Positions 47,439-56,726 of a DNA stretch of 64,000 nucleotides are shown here, one piece after another (within the stretch, counting starts at the first letter, position 1; the number at the start of each line of letters is the position of its first letter). Made by a program: the position numbers and the translations under genes. Location: NCBI GenBank assembly GCA_041741455.1, contig JBGSJZ010000142.1:1-64000 (forward strand). The letters are read 5' to 3'. Origin of the DNA: CALESS01 sp041741455 (GTDB taxonomy: Bacteria; Chloroflexota; Anaerolineae; Anaerolineales; Anaerolineaceae). Under the pieces are notes generated by a model that saw only the letters and a list, made by a program, of their open reading frames with translations, ran no database searches and was not told where the DNA came from.

Positions 47439-48395
47439 ATGCGTATTGGACAAAATCCGGCCAAATCTGCCAAAGAAGTTGCCTGTCCAGAGAAAGTAAC
47501 CGTGGCGGTGCTCAACTATATTCCGATGTTAAGTGGTTTTTACGCTGAGACCCTGGATGTGTTAAAAGTCTGCCTGAACAGCCTGTACGAGAACACGGTC
47601 ACCCCGCATGACCTGATGGTTTTTGATAACGGCTCTTGCCGGGAGGTCCAGCAGTACCTGTTGGAGGAGCACTTGGCAGGGCGCATCCAATTTCTGGTGC
47701 TGTCTGAGAAAAACCTAGGTAAGGGTGGAGCCTGGGACGTGATTTTCAGCAGCGCCCCGGGTGAGGTGATTGCCTACACCGACAGCGACGCCCTGTTCTC
47801 CAAAGGCTGGTTGGAAGCCTCGCTGGAAATCCTCAATACCTTTCCCAAGGTTGGCATGGTCACCAGTCGGCCTTTCCGCACCCGTGAGGAATTGATGAAC
47901 CGCACCTTGGAATGGGCACAAAATGAGCCGGATGCGGCCGTGACCGATGGGCAGCTCCTGCCCTGGCGAACCTTCCTTGAGTTCAACTTGAGTCTGGGTG
48001 CTGAGGAAGCGGACATCCGCCAGAGGTACGAAGCCACCCGGGATGTCCGAATCACGTATCATGGGGTAACTGCCCAGGTAGGCGCCTCGCACTGGCAATT
48101 TGTGGCGAAAAAGGAGGTATTATTAAAGTTCGTCCCCTTCCAGATGGACCGCCCGATGGGCCAGGTGCTGCGGCTGGATGAAGCAATGAATGCTGCCGGT
48201 TATTTGCGCCTGATGACAGCCGAACCGTATGCGATGAATATGAGCAACACCCTGCCTACCGAATTGCGTGACAAAACTCATCCACTGCCGGCTGCGCCGC
48301 GCGGGCTTGGTCGCCACCTGCTGGATTTACTGCCTGTTCGAGCTGCGTTTATGGGTTTGTACAACCAGATTTTCCGGTGGTATAACGCCCGATAG
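47439..48395 (+). CDS. GT2-family glycosyltransferase
   Basis: A 318-residue protein with AAGGAGG before the ATG. GT-A fold: 'VAVLNYIPMLSGF', 'DLMVFDNGSCREV', 'LVLSEKNLGKGGAWD' and the D-x-D in 'IAYTDSDALFSKGW'. The C-terminal ~100 residues vary from typical GT2. No membrane helix. Sugar donor is unknown. Confidence 0.85.
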   Translation: MRIGQNPAKSAKEVACPEKVTVAVLNYIPMLSGFYAETLDVLKVCLNSLYENTVTPHDLMVFDNGSCREVQQYLLEEHLAGRIQFLVLSEKNLGKGGAWDVIFSSAPGEVIAYTDSDALFSKGWLEASLEILNTFPKVGMVTSRPFRTREELMNRTLEWAQNEPDAAVTDGQLLPWRTFLEFNLSLGAEEADIRQRYEATRDVRITYHGVTAQVGASHWQFVAKKEVLLKFVPFQMDRPMGQVLRLDEAMNAAGYLRLMTAEPYAMNMSNTLPTELRDKTHPLPAAPRGLGRHLLDLLPVRAAFMGLYNQIFRWYNAR

Positions 48396-48436
48396 GGTGT
48401 AACAAGTGGTAGAAATTTGATGATTGAGGAGTTTAT

Positions 48437-49873
48437 TTGAAAACAGCAATCATTTTTGTGGACCATGGATTAACGATAGGTTATTACCTGTTCACCGGGC
48501 TGGCGGAGCAGCTGACGAATCAAGGTGTGCGCCTGGTTTTCCTGGTGGAAGAAGACCTGATTGAAAAGCTTCGCAAAGATTATGCGACTAACACGCTGGT
48601 TGTCTTTGAATCGGCGCGGGAAGCGGCCTGCCTTAAGTATCAAAACAATCACCAACGGGCTGTCCAGGAGATTGTCGAGTATGTGAGGGGTGCCAGCATG
48701 TCCCCGCGCATCCCTATGACCTACGTGGACACTCACCGCCAGCGCAAGGAATATGAATCCATCGGCCGCCATAAATTTGCTCTTAAAGCAGTACGCCCTC
48801 TCATCTATCTGCTGCGCTCTTCCAGAATAGCCCGACGTGCTTTTCGTAACCTGCAGAATAAGCTTTTTTCTCCAAAACTATATGCAGATTTACTTGATCA
48901 ATACAAACCTGACCTGGTGATTTCATCCACTGCTGGATGGCGATTGGACCGCTACCTGCTGAGGGAAGTAAAAGAACGCGGCATCCGCACCGTCATGACG
49001 GTTGTTGGCTGGGATAATCCCTCTGCGCATGGTTTACCCGGGGCAGATGTGGAATTTGCCAACGTTTGGTCCGGAATCCATGTCTGGGAACTTTCTGATG
49101 GTTTGGATTGGCCTAAGGATAAACTGCACATTGGCGGGATGCCACTTTATGACGGCTATATCAACAAATCCTGGTTGATTCCACGGGAAGAATATTTCAA
49201 AATGCACGGGTTGGCCCCGGACAAGAAATTAATTGCCTATGCAGCCACAGCTCTCAGCATCTCTCCGAATTTGCATATTGTGGAGGAACTCACTCGCATC
49301 ATCACGAAAAATAAACTTTCAGTACCGGCGCAATTATTGATCAGGCTCCATCCGAATCACTTTAAGTCCCAAAAACACTACCAGGAAGAGTGCGAAAAGA
49401 TTTACGATGTGACCCGAAATTGCTCGGATGTGCATGTGGTGGCACCTAAAGCTCTGGCAGGTGGTCTGCCGCGTTATTCGGGAGAAGATTTTCCAGAAAA
49501 AGCTTCGATGCTGGCTCACTGTGATGTACTGGTAACGATTTATTCAACCATGGTGGTGGAGGCAGCCTTGCACGATAAACCGTCCATCTCCGCTTGTATC
49601 GATTCCCCGACTGGCTGGCCGGAGAATTTCTGGATTCCCCTGCACGATGTGCCTTTTTGGCCGACTGCGGCGCGGGTGAATAAATTAGGTGCAGGGATGA
49701 ATGCCTTCACCGGTGCGGAACTGGTCAGCGCTTTGAATGCGTATTTGATTGACCCATCTCTTCATCGGGAGAACCGCCGAAAATTCATGGAGCAGGAAAT
49801 CACTTTCCTGCATGGTGAAGCAACCGGTGAGACGGCTAAATTTCTACTAAAATTACTGGAAATTGAAAAATGA
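48437..49873 (+). CDS. GT-B-like transferase of unknown specificity
   Basis: A 478-residue protein starting with TTG, with TGAGGAG 7 bases upstream. 'IIFVDHGLTIGYYLFTGLAEQL' at the N-terminus and 'VISSTAGWRLDRYLLREVKERG', 'LLIRLHPNHF', 'LAHCDVLVTIYSTMVVEAAL' and 'HDKPSISACID' in the C-terminal domain resemble CDP-glycerol glycerophosphotransferase/UDP-GlcNAc 2-epimerase-like GT-B proteins. No signal peptide or membrane helix. It overlaps NeuB copy 2 by 4 bases, so it may handle the sugar acid made there. Confidence 0.65.
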   Translation: MKTAIIFVDHGLTIGYYLFTGLAEQLTNQGVRLVFLVEEDLIEKLRKDYATNTLVVFESAREAACLKYQNNHQRAVQEIVEYVRGASMSPRIPMTYVDTHRQRKEYESIGRHKFALKAVRPLIYLLRSSRIARRAFRNLQNKLFSPKLYADLLDQYKPDLVISSTAGWRLDRYLLREVKERGIRTVMTVVGWDNPSAHGLPGADVEFANVWSGIHVWELSDGLDWPKDKLHIGGMPLYDGYINKSWLIPREEYFKMHGLAPDKKLIAYAATALSISPNLHIVEELTRIITKNKLSVPAQLLIRLHPNHFKSQKHYQEECEKIYDVTRNCSDVHVVAPKALAGGLPRYSGEDFPEKASMLAHCDVLVTIYSTMVVEAALHDKPSISACIDSPTGWPENFWIPLHDVPFWPTAARVNKLGAGMNAFTGAELVSALNAYLIDPSLHRENRRKFMEQEITFLHGEATGETAKFLLKLLEIEK

Positions 49874-50928
49874 CCCCTGAAATCAAACCATTTGCAATTG
49901 GAAATCATCTGGTCGGCCCGGGGCAGCCAGCCCTGGTAGTAGGCGAGGTTGCACAAGCCCACGATGGCAGCCTGGGAACCGCCCACGCCTTCATCGATGC
50001 GATTGCCGATGCCGGGGCGGATGCGGTTAAATTTCAAACGCACATCGCTGCAGCTGAATCTTCAGCCCAGGAACCCTTCCGGGTCAAGTTCAGTCAGCAG
50101 GATGCCACCCGATATGATTATTGGAAGCGCATGGAATTTACTTCGGAAGGTTGGGCCAGCCTGGCTGAGCATGCTCATCAGCGCGGACTGATTTTCCTTT
50201 CTTCGCCTTTTTCGGAAGAAGCGGTCGAGATATTGGAGCGCATCGGCATGCCTGCCTGGAAGATCGCCTCGGGTGAGGTCAACAACCCATTATTGATGGA
50301 ACGCATCGCTGCCACTGGCAAGCCGGTGTTGCTTTCCAGCGGTATGAGCACCATCGCTGAAGTGGATGCCGTTGTAGCGCAAATACAAAGCCTGGGGCTG
50401 CCGTTACTGGTCTTCCAATGCACCTCCAAGTACCCATCCGGACCAGAGGATATTGGCCTAAATATGCTCGATTTCTATCGCCAGCGCTACCATACCCCGG
50501 TAGGCCTATCTGAACATTCGGGTAAGATTTACACTGGTTTGGCAGCAGCCTCATTGGGGGTGGACATGATCGAGGTGCACGTCACCCTCTCCCGCCAGAT
50601 GTTTGGGCCGGACGTGATTGTCTCTTTAACGCCTACCGAGTTGTGCCAGTTGACCGATGGAGTTAAGTTCATCCAGACCGCGCTGACTCACCCGGTGGAG
50701 AAAGATGCCCGGGCAAGAGAGATGGTTGAGATGCGCAATCTGTTCAGCAAGAGCCTGGTAGCCCGGCGAAATTTGCAGGCTGGCCATACCTTGCGGCGGG
50801 AGGATATCACGGCTCGCAAACCTGGCACTGGCATCCCGGCTGCCCGCATTTCTGAGTTCCTGGGTCGTACCCTCTGCCGAGATGTGCAGGTAGACAGCTT
50901 TTTCGCCCCGGAAGATTTCGAGGACTGA
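49870..50928 (+). CDS. neuB: NeuB-type nonulosonic acid synthase with SAF domain (2)
   Basis: A 352-residue enzyme. TIM barrel: 'VVGEVAQAHDGSLGTAHAFI', 'ADAVKFQTHIAAAES', 'KIASGEVNNPLLMERIA', 'FQCTSKYPS' and 'VGLSEHSGKIYTGLAAASLG'. The usual 'EKHFT' reads 'EVHVTLSRQMFGPD', a Lys-to-Val change near the active site. SAF domain at about 285-350. It lies directly before a NeuC-like epimerase, a pairing typical of legionaminic or N-acetylneuraminic acid synthesis (epimerase then synthase). Confidence 0.9.
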   Translation: MTPEIKPFAIGNHLVGPGQPALVVGEVAQAHDGSLGTAHAFIDAIADAGADAVKFQTHIAAAESSAQEPFRVKFSQQDATRYDYWKRMEFTSEGWASLAEHAHQRGLIFLSSPFSEEAVEILERIGMPAWKIASGEVNNPLLMERIAATGKPVLLSSGMSTIAEVDAVVAQIQSLGLPLLVFQCTSKYPSGPEDIGLNMLDFYRQRYHTPVGLSEHSGKIYTGLAAASLGVDMIEVHVTLSRQMFGPDVIVSLTPTELCQLTDGVKFIQTALTHPVEKDARAREMVEMRNLFSKSLVARRNLQAGHTLRREDITARKPGTGIPAARISEFLGRTLCRDVQVDSFFAPEDFED

Positions 50929-50930
50929 TT

Positions 50931-52088
50931 ATGAATAAACGCAAAGTATGTGTTGTCATCACCGCCCGGCCGTCTTATTCCCGCATCCGCACCGCCTTGT
51001 TTGCCATCCGCCAACACCCGGAATTGGAGTTGCAGATAGTGTCTGCGGCTTCGATGTTGCTGGATCGCTATGGGAAGACCGTGACCCACGTGGAGCAGGA
51101 TGGCTTCAAAGTGGATGCGCGGGTCTACATGGTGCTGGAGGGTGAGAACCTGGTCACCTCTGCCAAGACCACCGGCCTGGGTCTGATAGAACTGGCAACT
51201 ACTTTTGACAACCTGCGTCCAGATATGGTAGTGACGATAGCCGACCGTTATGAAACCATCGCCACAGCCATTGCTGCAGCATATATGAACATTCCGTTGG
51301 TTCACATGCAGGGTGGCGAGGTGACCGGAAGCATCGATGAGAAGGTGCGCCACGCCATCACCAAGTTGGCAGATATCCACCTGGTGACAACCGAGAAAGC
51401 TCGCGAGCGAGTGATCCGCATGGGAGAGAATCCGGATCAGGTGTATATCACCGGCTGCCCGTCAATCGATATTGCCAACGAAGCTATTCTCAACCCGGGC
51501 GAGGAAATTAATCCGTTTGAGTGCTACGGGGGCGTGGGTGCCACGGTGGACCTGTCCAACGGTTACCTGGTGGTGATGCAGCACCCAGTCACAACCGAGT
51601 ACGAGGACGGCCGAAAGCAAATCACCGAGACACTGTATGCTATCAAGAAACTGGGGATTCCGACCCTCTGGTTTTGGCCGAACGTGGACGCTGGCTCGGA
51701 TGGGGTTTCCAAGGGCATTCGTTCTTTCCGCGAGTTGGAAGGCCCGACCAACATCCACTTTTTCAAAGACATCCCGCCGTTGGACTTCCTGCGCATGGTC
51801 AAACGTAGCCGTTGTATCATCGGCAACTCCAGTGTGGCCATTCGTGAGTGCTCCTATTTGGGTGTGCCAGCGGTTAACATTGGCAGCCGGGAGGCTGGCC
51901 GGGAGCGCGGCCCGAACGTGGTCGACGTGGATTATGATAGCAATGCCATCCAAGCTGCCATCCTAAAGCACATTGAAGGGCCAAGGCCGCCACGGGTGAA
52001 GCTGTATGGTGATGGTCATGCGGGCGAACGGATAGCGGATGTACTCTCTTCAGCTCTGTTGACCTATTCAAAACGCTTGACCTATTAA
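50931..52088 (+). CDS. neuC: Hydrolysing UDP/GDP-HexNAc 2-epimerase, NeuC/LegG-type
   Basis: A 385-residue GT-B-fold enzyme. Key features: 'VITARPSYSRIRTAL', 'TIADRYETIATAIAAAYMNI', 'HMQGGEVTGSIDEKVRHAITKLADIH', 'ITGCPSIDI', and 'NSSVAIRECSYLGVPAVNIGSR-AGRERG'. This is the NeuC/LegG/NeuC-like group that releases ManNAc or its di-N-acetyl-trideoxy relative for the NeuB reaction. Two bases separate it from NeuB 2. Confidence 0.92.
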   Translation: MNKRKVCVVITARPSYSRIRTALFAIRQHPELELQIVSAASMLLDRYGKTVTHVEQDGFKVDARVYMVLEGENLVTSAKTTGLGLIELATTFDNLRPDMVVTIADRYETIATAIAAAYMNIPLVHMQGGEVTGSIDEKVRHAITKLADIHLVTTEKARERVIRMGENPDQVYITGCPSIDIANEAILNPGEEINPFECYGGVGATVDLSNGYLVVMQHPVTTEYEDGRKQITETLYAIKKLGIPTLWFWPNVDAGSDGVSKGIRSFRELEGPTNIHFFKDIPPLDFLRMVKRSRCIIGNSSVAIRECSYLGVPAVNIGSREAGRERGPNVVDVDYDSNAIQAAILKHIEGPRPPRVKLYGDGHAGERIADVLSSALLTYSKRLTY

Positions 52089-52097
52089 GGTATTTGG

Positions 52098-54152
52098 ATG
52101 AAATATATTGATTGGTTGAAAAACTGGATTAATCGTCACTCCTGGCTGATGTCTGGTTTGGTTGTGGTGTTTATTTCTGTTCTGGCTTACTTGCCGTTCA
52201 TCACGAAATTGGGCATATATCGTGATGATTGGTCAATCATTTACGGTGGCAGTAAGTTTGGAGTTCAAATTTTTCTTGATATGTTCTCAATTGATAGACC
52301 ATTTATCGGCTTTCAATATTACTTACTCTACAAACTTCTTGGAGGGCAAGTCCTTTTCTGGCATTTGACGGCTTACGTTCTGCGCGTTATCGGTGCATTG
52401 TTGTTCATGGTATTAGTTTGGCGGCTCTGGCCAAAACAATCTCCAGCGGGTCTGGTGATGGGGGCGTTGTTTGTTATCTATCCCGGTTTCTTACAACAAG
52501 CCAATGGGATCACCTACATAACGCACCTAATTGTTATGTTATTCATGTTGCTTTCTTTGTTAACAACCGTGCTGGCCGTTCAAACTGTTAATAAGGTCAA
52601 TAAAACTGTATATTACCTGGTATCGCTTGTTTGTATGGTCTACTATTTGCTTTTATTGGAGTATGTAATTGGGATCGAAGGATTACGATTTGCTTTATTA
52701 GTTTATCTGACATTTATGATCCAAAAGGAAAAACGATTTTGGCAAAAAGTTAAAACTTTGGGGTTGAATTATGCACCTTTTCTTCTGACAGTGATTGGAT
52801 TTTTAGTTTGGAGGTTGTTCTTCTTTGATAGTGTGCGGGGAGCGACTGACGTCGACCTGCAATTTGGCCGGTATGTCTCTTTGCCATTTTATCAAATTCT
52901 GCTGACTGGCTTTAATCTGCTGCAAGATTTTTGGGAAATTACTTTTGCAGCCTGGTTCGTTCCACTCTACCAACTTGCTGGAGATGTAAGGTTCAAGCAG
53001 CAATTAACAGCACTCTTCTTTGGCGCATTGGCCGGGGTGATCATCGCAGTTTCCTTGTGGTTTCATAAGAAGAATAATCCAGTGAAAGAAAATGATCATA
53101 ACCAAAACTGGCCTCGAATTGCTTTGTGGATGGGTGTTTTTGGTGTGTTGACTTCGATACTACCTGTGATTGTATCCGGCAGGTATGTCATGTTTGAATC
53201 TATCCTGACGGTGGCTTTTGACCGGTATTCTTTTCATGCTATCCCGGCAGTAACTCTTTTATTGGGAGGTATAATTTTCTCTTTTTCTGATTATCGCAGG
53301 CGGTTGGCTGTGATAACTTTACTGGTTGGAACTGCATTGATAACTCAGCAGAATGCTGCGTCCATCTTTGCAAATGCATGGGAAAATAATCGTCAATTTT
53401 GGTGGCAGATGAGCTGGCGTGTGCCGCAAATACAACCTGAGACGGTTCTTATGGCTTACTATGCGGAAAACACCGTAATTTTGGAAGAATATCAGGTAAG
53501 TTATCCTGCTATGAGCATTTATTATCCTGATACTATGGAAAATCCGATCAGTTCTGCACCAATTAATCCTACAAACGTCGAAAAAGTTGTGATGGGAAAA
53601 ATTGAAACTGGTTTGCGGCGCAGTATTCCATTTACAACTGACTTTAGCCGGGTTCTTCTAGCGTATTTTCCAACCCAAACATCGTGTTTACATGTGGTTG
53701 ATGGGGATTTCCCGGTTCTCTCACCGGGGAGTGACCCGTTGGTTGAATGGCTTGCACCGTATTCGGATTTGACGCTTATCGATATTCGGGCTGATGAGCA
53801 TGTTCCCCCTGCAGATGTTTTTGGCGAAGAGCCGCCGCACTCTTGGTGTTATTATTACCAGCGCGCTTCATTGGCTGCACAAGCAGGAAACTGGAATGAA
53901 GTCATTCAATTAGCAGAGCTGGTGGATAAAAAAGGTCTCAAACCGGTGGATAGAAGTGAATGGTTACCTTTCCTACTTGCTTATATCAACATGGGTGATA
54001 CTGATGCAGCACACATTGTGATTTCCTACATTAAAGACATAGATTACATCCGTTACCAAGTATGCAAGCCGTTGATCGAACAACAAGATATCCCGATGAT
54101 TCAAACGATTCAAGCTCGCCAGTTCTTGTTCGAAAACTTGTGTCAATGGTGA
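52098..54152 (+). CDS. GT-C-fold membrane glycosyltransferase with TPR-like tail (second)
   Basis: A 684-residue protein with about 11-12 hydrophobic helices in its first ~430 residues. The first external loop has 'GIYRDDWSIIYGG' (Asp-Asp-Trp), and the C-terminal external part 'SWCYYYQRASLAAQAGNWNEVIQ' is TPR-like, as in the protein at 30558. No GtrB-like gene is adjacent on this strand, so it may use the polyprenyl donor made elsewhere. Markedly AT-richer than the flanking NeuC and NeuA genes, consistent with separate origin. Confidence 0.75.
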   Translation: MKYIDWLKNWINRHSWLMSGLVVVFISVLAYLPFITKLGIYRDDWSIIYGGSKFGVQIFLDMFSIDRPFIGFQYYLLYKLLGGQVLFWHLTAYVLRVIGALLFMVLVWRLWPKQSPAGLVMGALFVIYPGFLQQANGITYITHLIVMLFMLLSLLTTVLAVQTVNKVNKTVYYLVSLVCMVYYLLLLEYVIGIEGLRFALLVYLTFMIQKEKRFWQKVKTLGLNYAPFLLTVIGFLVWRLFFFDSVRGATDVDLQFGRYVSLPFYQILLTGFNLLQDFWEITFAAWFVPLYQLAGDVRFKQQLTALFFGALAGVIIAVSLWFHKKNNPVKENDHNQNWPRIALWMGVFGVLTSILPVIVSGRYVMFESILTVAFDRYSFHAIPAVTLLLGGIIFSFSDYRRRLAVITLLVGTALITQQNAASIFANAWENNRQFWWQMSWRVPQIQPETVLMAYYAENTVILEEYQVSYPAMSIYYPDTMENPISSAPINPTNVEKVVMGKIETGLRRSIPFTTDFSRVLLAYFPTQTSCLHVVDGDFPVLSPGSDPLVEWLAPYSDLTLIDIRADEHVPPADVFGEEPPHSWCYYYQRASLAAQAGNWNEVIQLAELVDKKGLKPVDRSEWLPFLLAYINMGDTDAAHIVISYIKDIDYIRYQVCKPLIEQQDIPMIQTIQARQFLFENLCQW

Positions 54153-54264
54153 TGAGAATATTTGATAGAAGTAAAAAAATTTCTGAACTTTGGCAGTTTA
54201 AGGATTGCCTCCATGTTCTAGAGGGATCTCTAACTCATCACTTTCATTCTATGGAAGGTGAAAA

Positions 54265-54996
54265 TTGACTCCATCGCAACCGATTGTTCTGGCAGTCATT
54301 CCCGCCCGCGGCGGATCGAAGGGCGTGCCGCGCAAGAATATCCGACCGGTGGGTGGTAAACCCCTGATCGCCTACACCATCGAACCGGCGCTGGCTGTAA
54401 AAAACCGGCTGCATCGCTTGATCGTCAGCACGGATGATGCTGAGATTGCGGATGTAGCAATGCGCTACGGCGCTGAAGCCCCTTTCCTGCGCCCGGCCGA
54501 TCTGGGCGGTGATCGGGTGCCGATGGTGCCGGTGTTGCAGCACGCAGTGCGGAAGATTGAAGAGATGGATGGAATTCATCTTGACTGGGTATTGTTACTA
54601 CAACCAACCTGTCCCTTCCGGGCGCCTCAGGATATTCAGACTGCCTTGGACCTGGCTGAAGCTGGTGGTTGTGACTCTGTGATCTCGGTGGTGCGGGTAC
54701 TGGCGCACCATCCGATTTTGATGAAGAAAATTGAACAAGACCAACTGTTGCCCTTTATGATTGAGGAGAAGGAAGGCACCCGCCGCCAGGATTACACGCC
54801 AGCCGCCTACATGCGCAATGGCAGCATTTACCTGACCCGGTGCGATAACCTGATGGAAAATAATTCAATCTGGGGTCAGATCATCCGACCTTACATCATG
54901 CCGGAAGAACGCTCTGTGAACGTGGATAGCGAGATGGATATGAAACTGGTGGAATTTATGATTCAAGAACGCCAAAACCAGTCAGGCCAGGCCTAA
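54265..54996 (+). CDS. neuA: CMP-nonulosonic acid synthetase, NeuA/LegF-type
   Basis: A 243-residue enzyme starting with TTG (GGAAGGTG upstream). Signature loop 'VIPARGGSKGVPRKNIRPVGGKPLIAY', 'VSTDDAEIADVA', 'LLLQPTCPFRAPQDIQ', 'NGSIYLTR' and the terminal 'VNVDSEMDMKLVEFM'. It activates a nonulosonic acid with CTP for transfer. Six bases before the asparagine-synthetase gene, in the same transcript. Confidence 0.93.
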   Translation: MTPSQPIVLAVIPARGGSKGVPRKNIRPVGGKPLIAYTIEPALAVKNRLHRLIVSTDDAEIADVAMRYGAEAPFLRPADLGGDRVPMVPVLQHAVRKIEEMDGIHLDWVLLLQPTCPFRAPQDIQTALDLAEAGGCDSVISVVRVLAHHPILMKKIEQDQLLPFMIEEKEGTRRQDYTPAAYMRNGSIYLTRCDNLMENNSIWGQIIRPYIMPEERSVNVDSEMDMKLVEFMIQERQNQSGQA

Positions 54997-55001
54997 CCCC
55001 G

Positions 55002-56726
55002 ATGTGCGGAATTTCTGGTTTCGCTGGACAAAGCTGGTCTGCCAGGCAATTGGATGCAATGGTTCGCATCCAGCGACACCGCGGTCCGGATGATACATCT
55101 GTATGGATTAGCCCGGATGGGCTGGTCGGTTTGGGTCAAAATCGACTAAGTATCATTGACCTTTCGAATGCTGGCCGCCAGCCAATGCCGGATGCAATGG
55201 GAAGATTTTGGATTACCTTCAACGGTGAAGTTTATAACTATCTGGAATTACGAGCCGAACTGGGGGATTATCCTTACAAGAGCCATACCGATACTGAGGT
55301 GGTTTTGGCAGCCTATGCCCGGTGGGGATCTGCCTGCCTGGACAAATTAATCGGTATGTTCGCCTTCATTATTTGGGATTCTGAAACTCAGACTCTTTTT
55401 GCTGCCCGTGACCGGTTTGGGGTAAAACCTTTATACCTCTATCAAAAACCTTCCGGCGATTTGCTGTTAGCCAGTGAGATTAAGGCATTGTTGGCTACAG
55501 GGATACCGAGCGAACCTGATCCTGTCGCCTGGTCAACATACTTGGCTAGAGGGTTGTATGATCATAGCCCCCGGACGTTCTGGAAAAATATCTCTGCTTT
55601 GCCCGGGGGGCATTTCCTGAACTGGGAGAATAACCAGCTTGAAATCAAGCGCTGGTATGATCTGGCCGAAAATACTACCCGCCTCGATGAGCGACCGTTA
55701 GAAACCGTAGAAGAGGAATATCAGGCGCTGATGGAAGATAGCGTGCGACTGCGATTCCGTTCAGATGTGCCAGTGGGTATCAACCTGAGTGGAGGGCTGG
55801 ATTCATCTGCCCTGTTGGGTGTGGTGCGGGCTGTGCAGGGCGAGGAAAGTGCTGTGGAAGCCTATACGTTCATCACTGGGGACCCATCTTACGATGAACT
55901 CCCCTGGGTCAGGCAAATGTTGGCCCGTAGCCGTCACCCTTCCGTGGAATGTCTTTTGACTGCAGATCAAGTCCCTGAAATGGCACTTTCTGTCCAAAAG
56001 GCTCAGGATGAGCCGTACTCAGGGCTGCCGACATTAGCCTACGCTCACTTATTTGAAGTCGCCCGCCAGCGGGGTGTCATTGTCTTGCTGGATGGCAACG
56101 GCATGGATGAGCAATGGGCAGGGTATGATTATTATGGAAATGTGTTGCAGGGTGGATCAGCAGGGGTAGTGCAGGGAACAAAAGAAAGCCCATTCCGGGT
56201 GGATTGCCTCATGCCGGAATTTGTCTCCCTGAGCGAAGGCTTTACCCCACCCCATCCATATAACGAAAAACTTCGTGACCTACAATACCGGGATGCAATC
56301 TATACAAAAATTCCGCGTGCCATGCGTTTTAATGATCGAATTTCAATGCGAGTCTCCTGTGAACTGCGAGAACCTTTCCTTGACCACCGACTGTTTGAAC
56401 TTGCAATTCGCCAGCCGATTGAATGGAAAATTCAAAACGGCGTACACAAGTGGTTGCTCAGGCGGATCACTTCCAGGTTGGCACCCGCTGGTGTGGTGGA
56501 AGCGCCGAAACGACCGTTGCAAACCCCACAGCGTGAATGGCTGCGCGGCCCACTCCAGGGCTGGGCTAATGACCATATTGAAAATGCTATTTCCCGGTTG
56601 GATGGCAGGTGGTTGAATGGTCCTGCTGTTCGCCGCGCCTGGGCTCATTTTTGCGCCGGGGGAAGCGATAACAGCTTCTACGTGTGGCAATGGATTAGTC
56701 TTTCAATGATGGAGATTGGCGGATGA
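55002..56726 (+). CDS. asnB: Asparagine synthetase-like glutamine amidotransferase, AsnB-type
   Basis: A 574-residue enzyme. N-terminal Cys2 nucleophile ('MCGISGFAG'), 'RHRGPDDT', 'NGEVYNYLELR', 'SHTDTEVVLAAY' complete the class II glutaminase; the ATP-binding loop 'LSGGLDSSALLG' and 'LLDGNGMDEQWAGYDYY' form the synthetase domain. Length is slightly under standard AsnB. In glycan clusters (for example WbpS-type) such proteins amidate uronic or sugar acids, so here it may amidate a sugar acid rather than make asparagine. Overlaps the next gene by 4 bases. Confidence 0.9.
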   Translation: MCGISGFAGQSWSARQLDAMVRIQRHRGPDDTSVWISPDGLVGLGQNRLSIIDLSNAGRQPMPDAMGRFWITFNGEVYNYLELRAELGDYPYKSHTDTEVVLAAYARWGSACLDKLIGMFAFIIWDSETQTLFAARDRFGVKPLYLYQKPSGDLLLASEIKALLATGIPSEPDPVAWSTYLARGLYDHSPRTFWKNISALPGGHFLNWENNQLEIKRWYDLAENTTRLDERPLETVEEEYQALMEDSVRLRFRSDVPVGINLSGGLDSSALLGVVRAVQGEESAVEAYTFITGDPSYDELPWVRQMLARSRHPSVECLLTADQVPEMALSVQKAQDEPYSGLPTLAYAHLFEVARQRGVIVLLDGNGMDEQWAGYDYYGNVLQGGSAGVVQGTKESPFRVDCLMPEFVSLSEGFTPPHPYNEKLRDLQYRDAIYTKIPRAMRFNDRISMRVSCELREPFLDHRLFELAIRQPIEWKIQNGVHKWLLRRITSRLAPAGVVEAPKRPLQTPQREWLRGPLQGWANDHIENAISRLDGRWLNGPAVRRAWAHFCAGGSDNSFYVWQWISLSMMEIGG

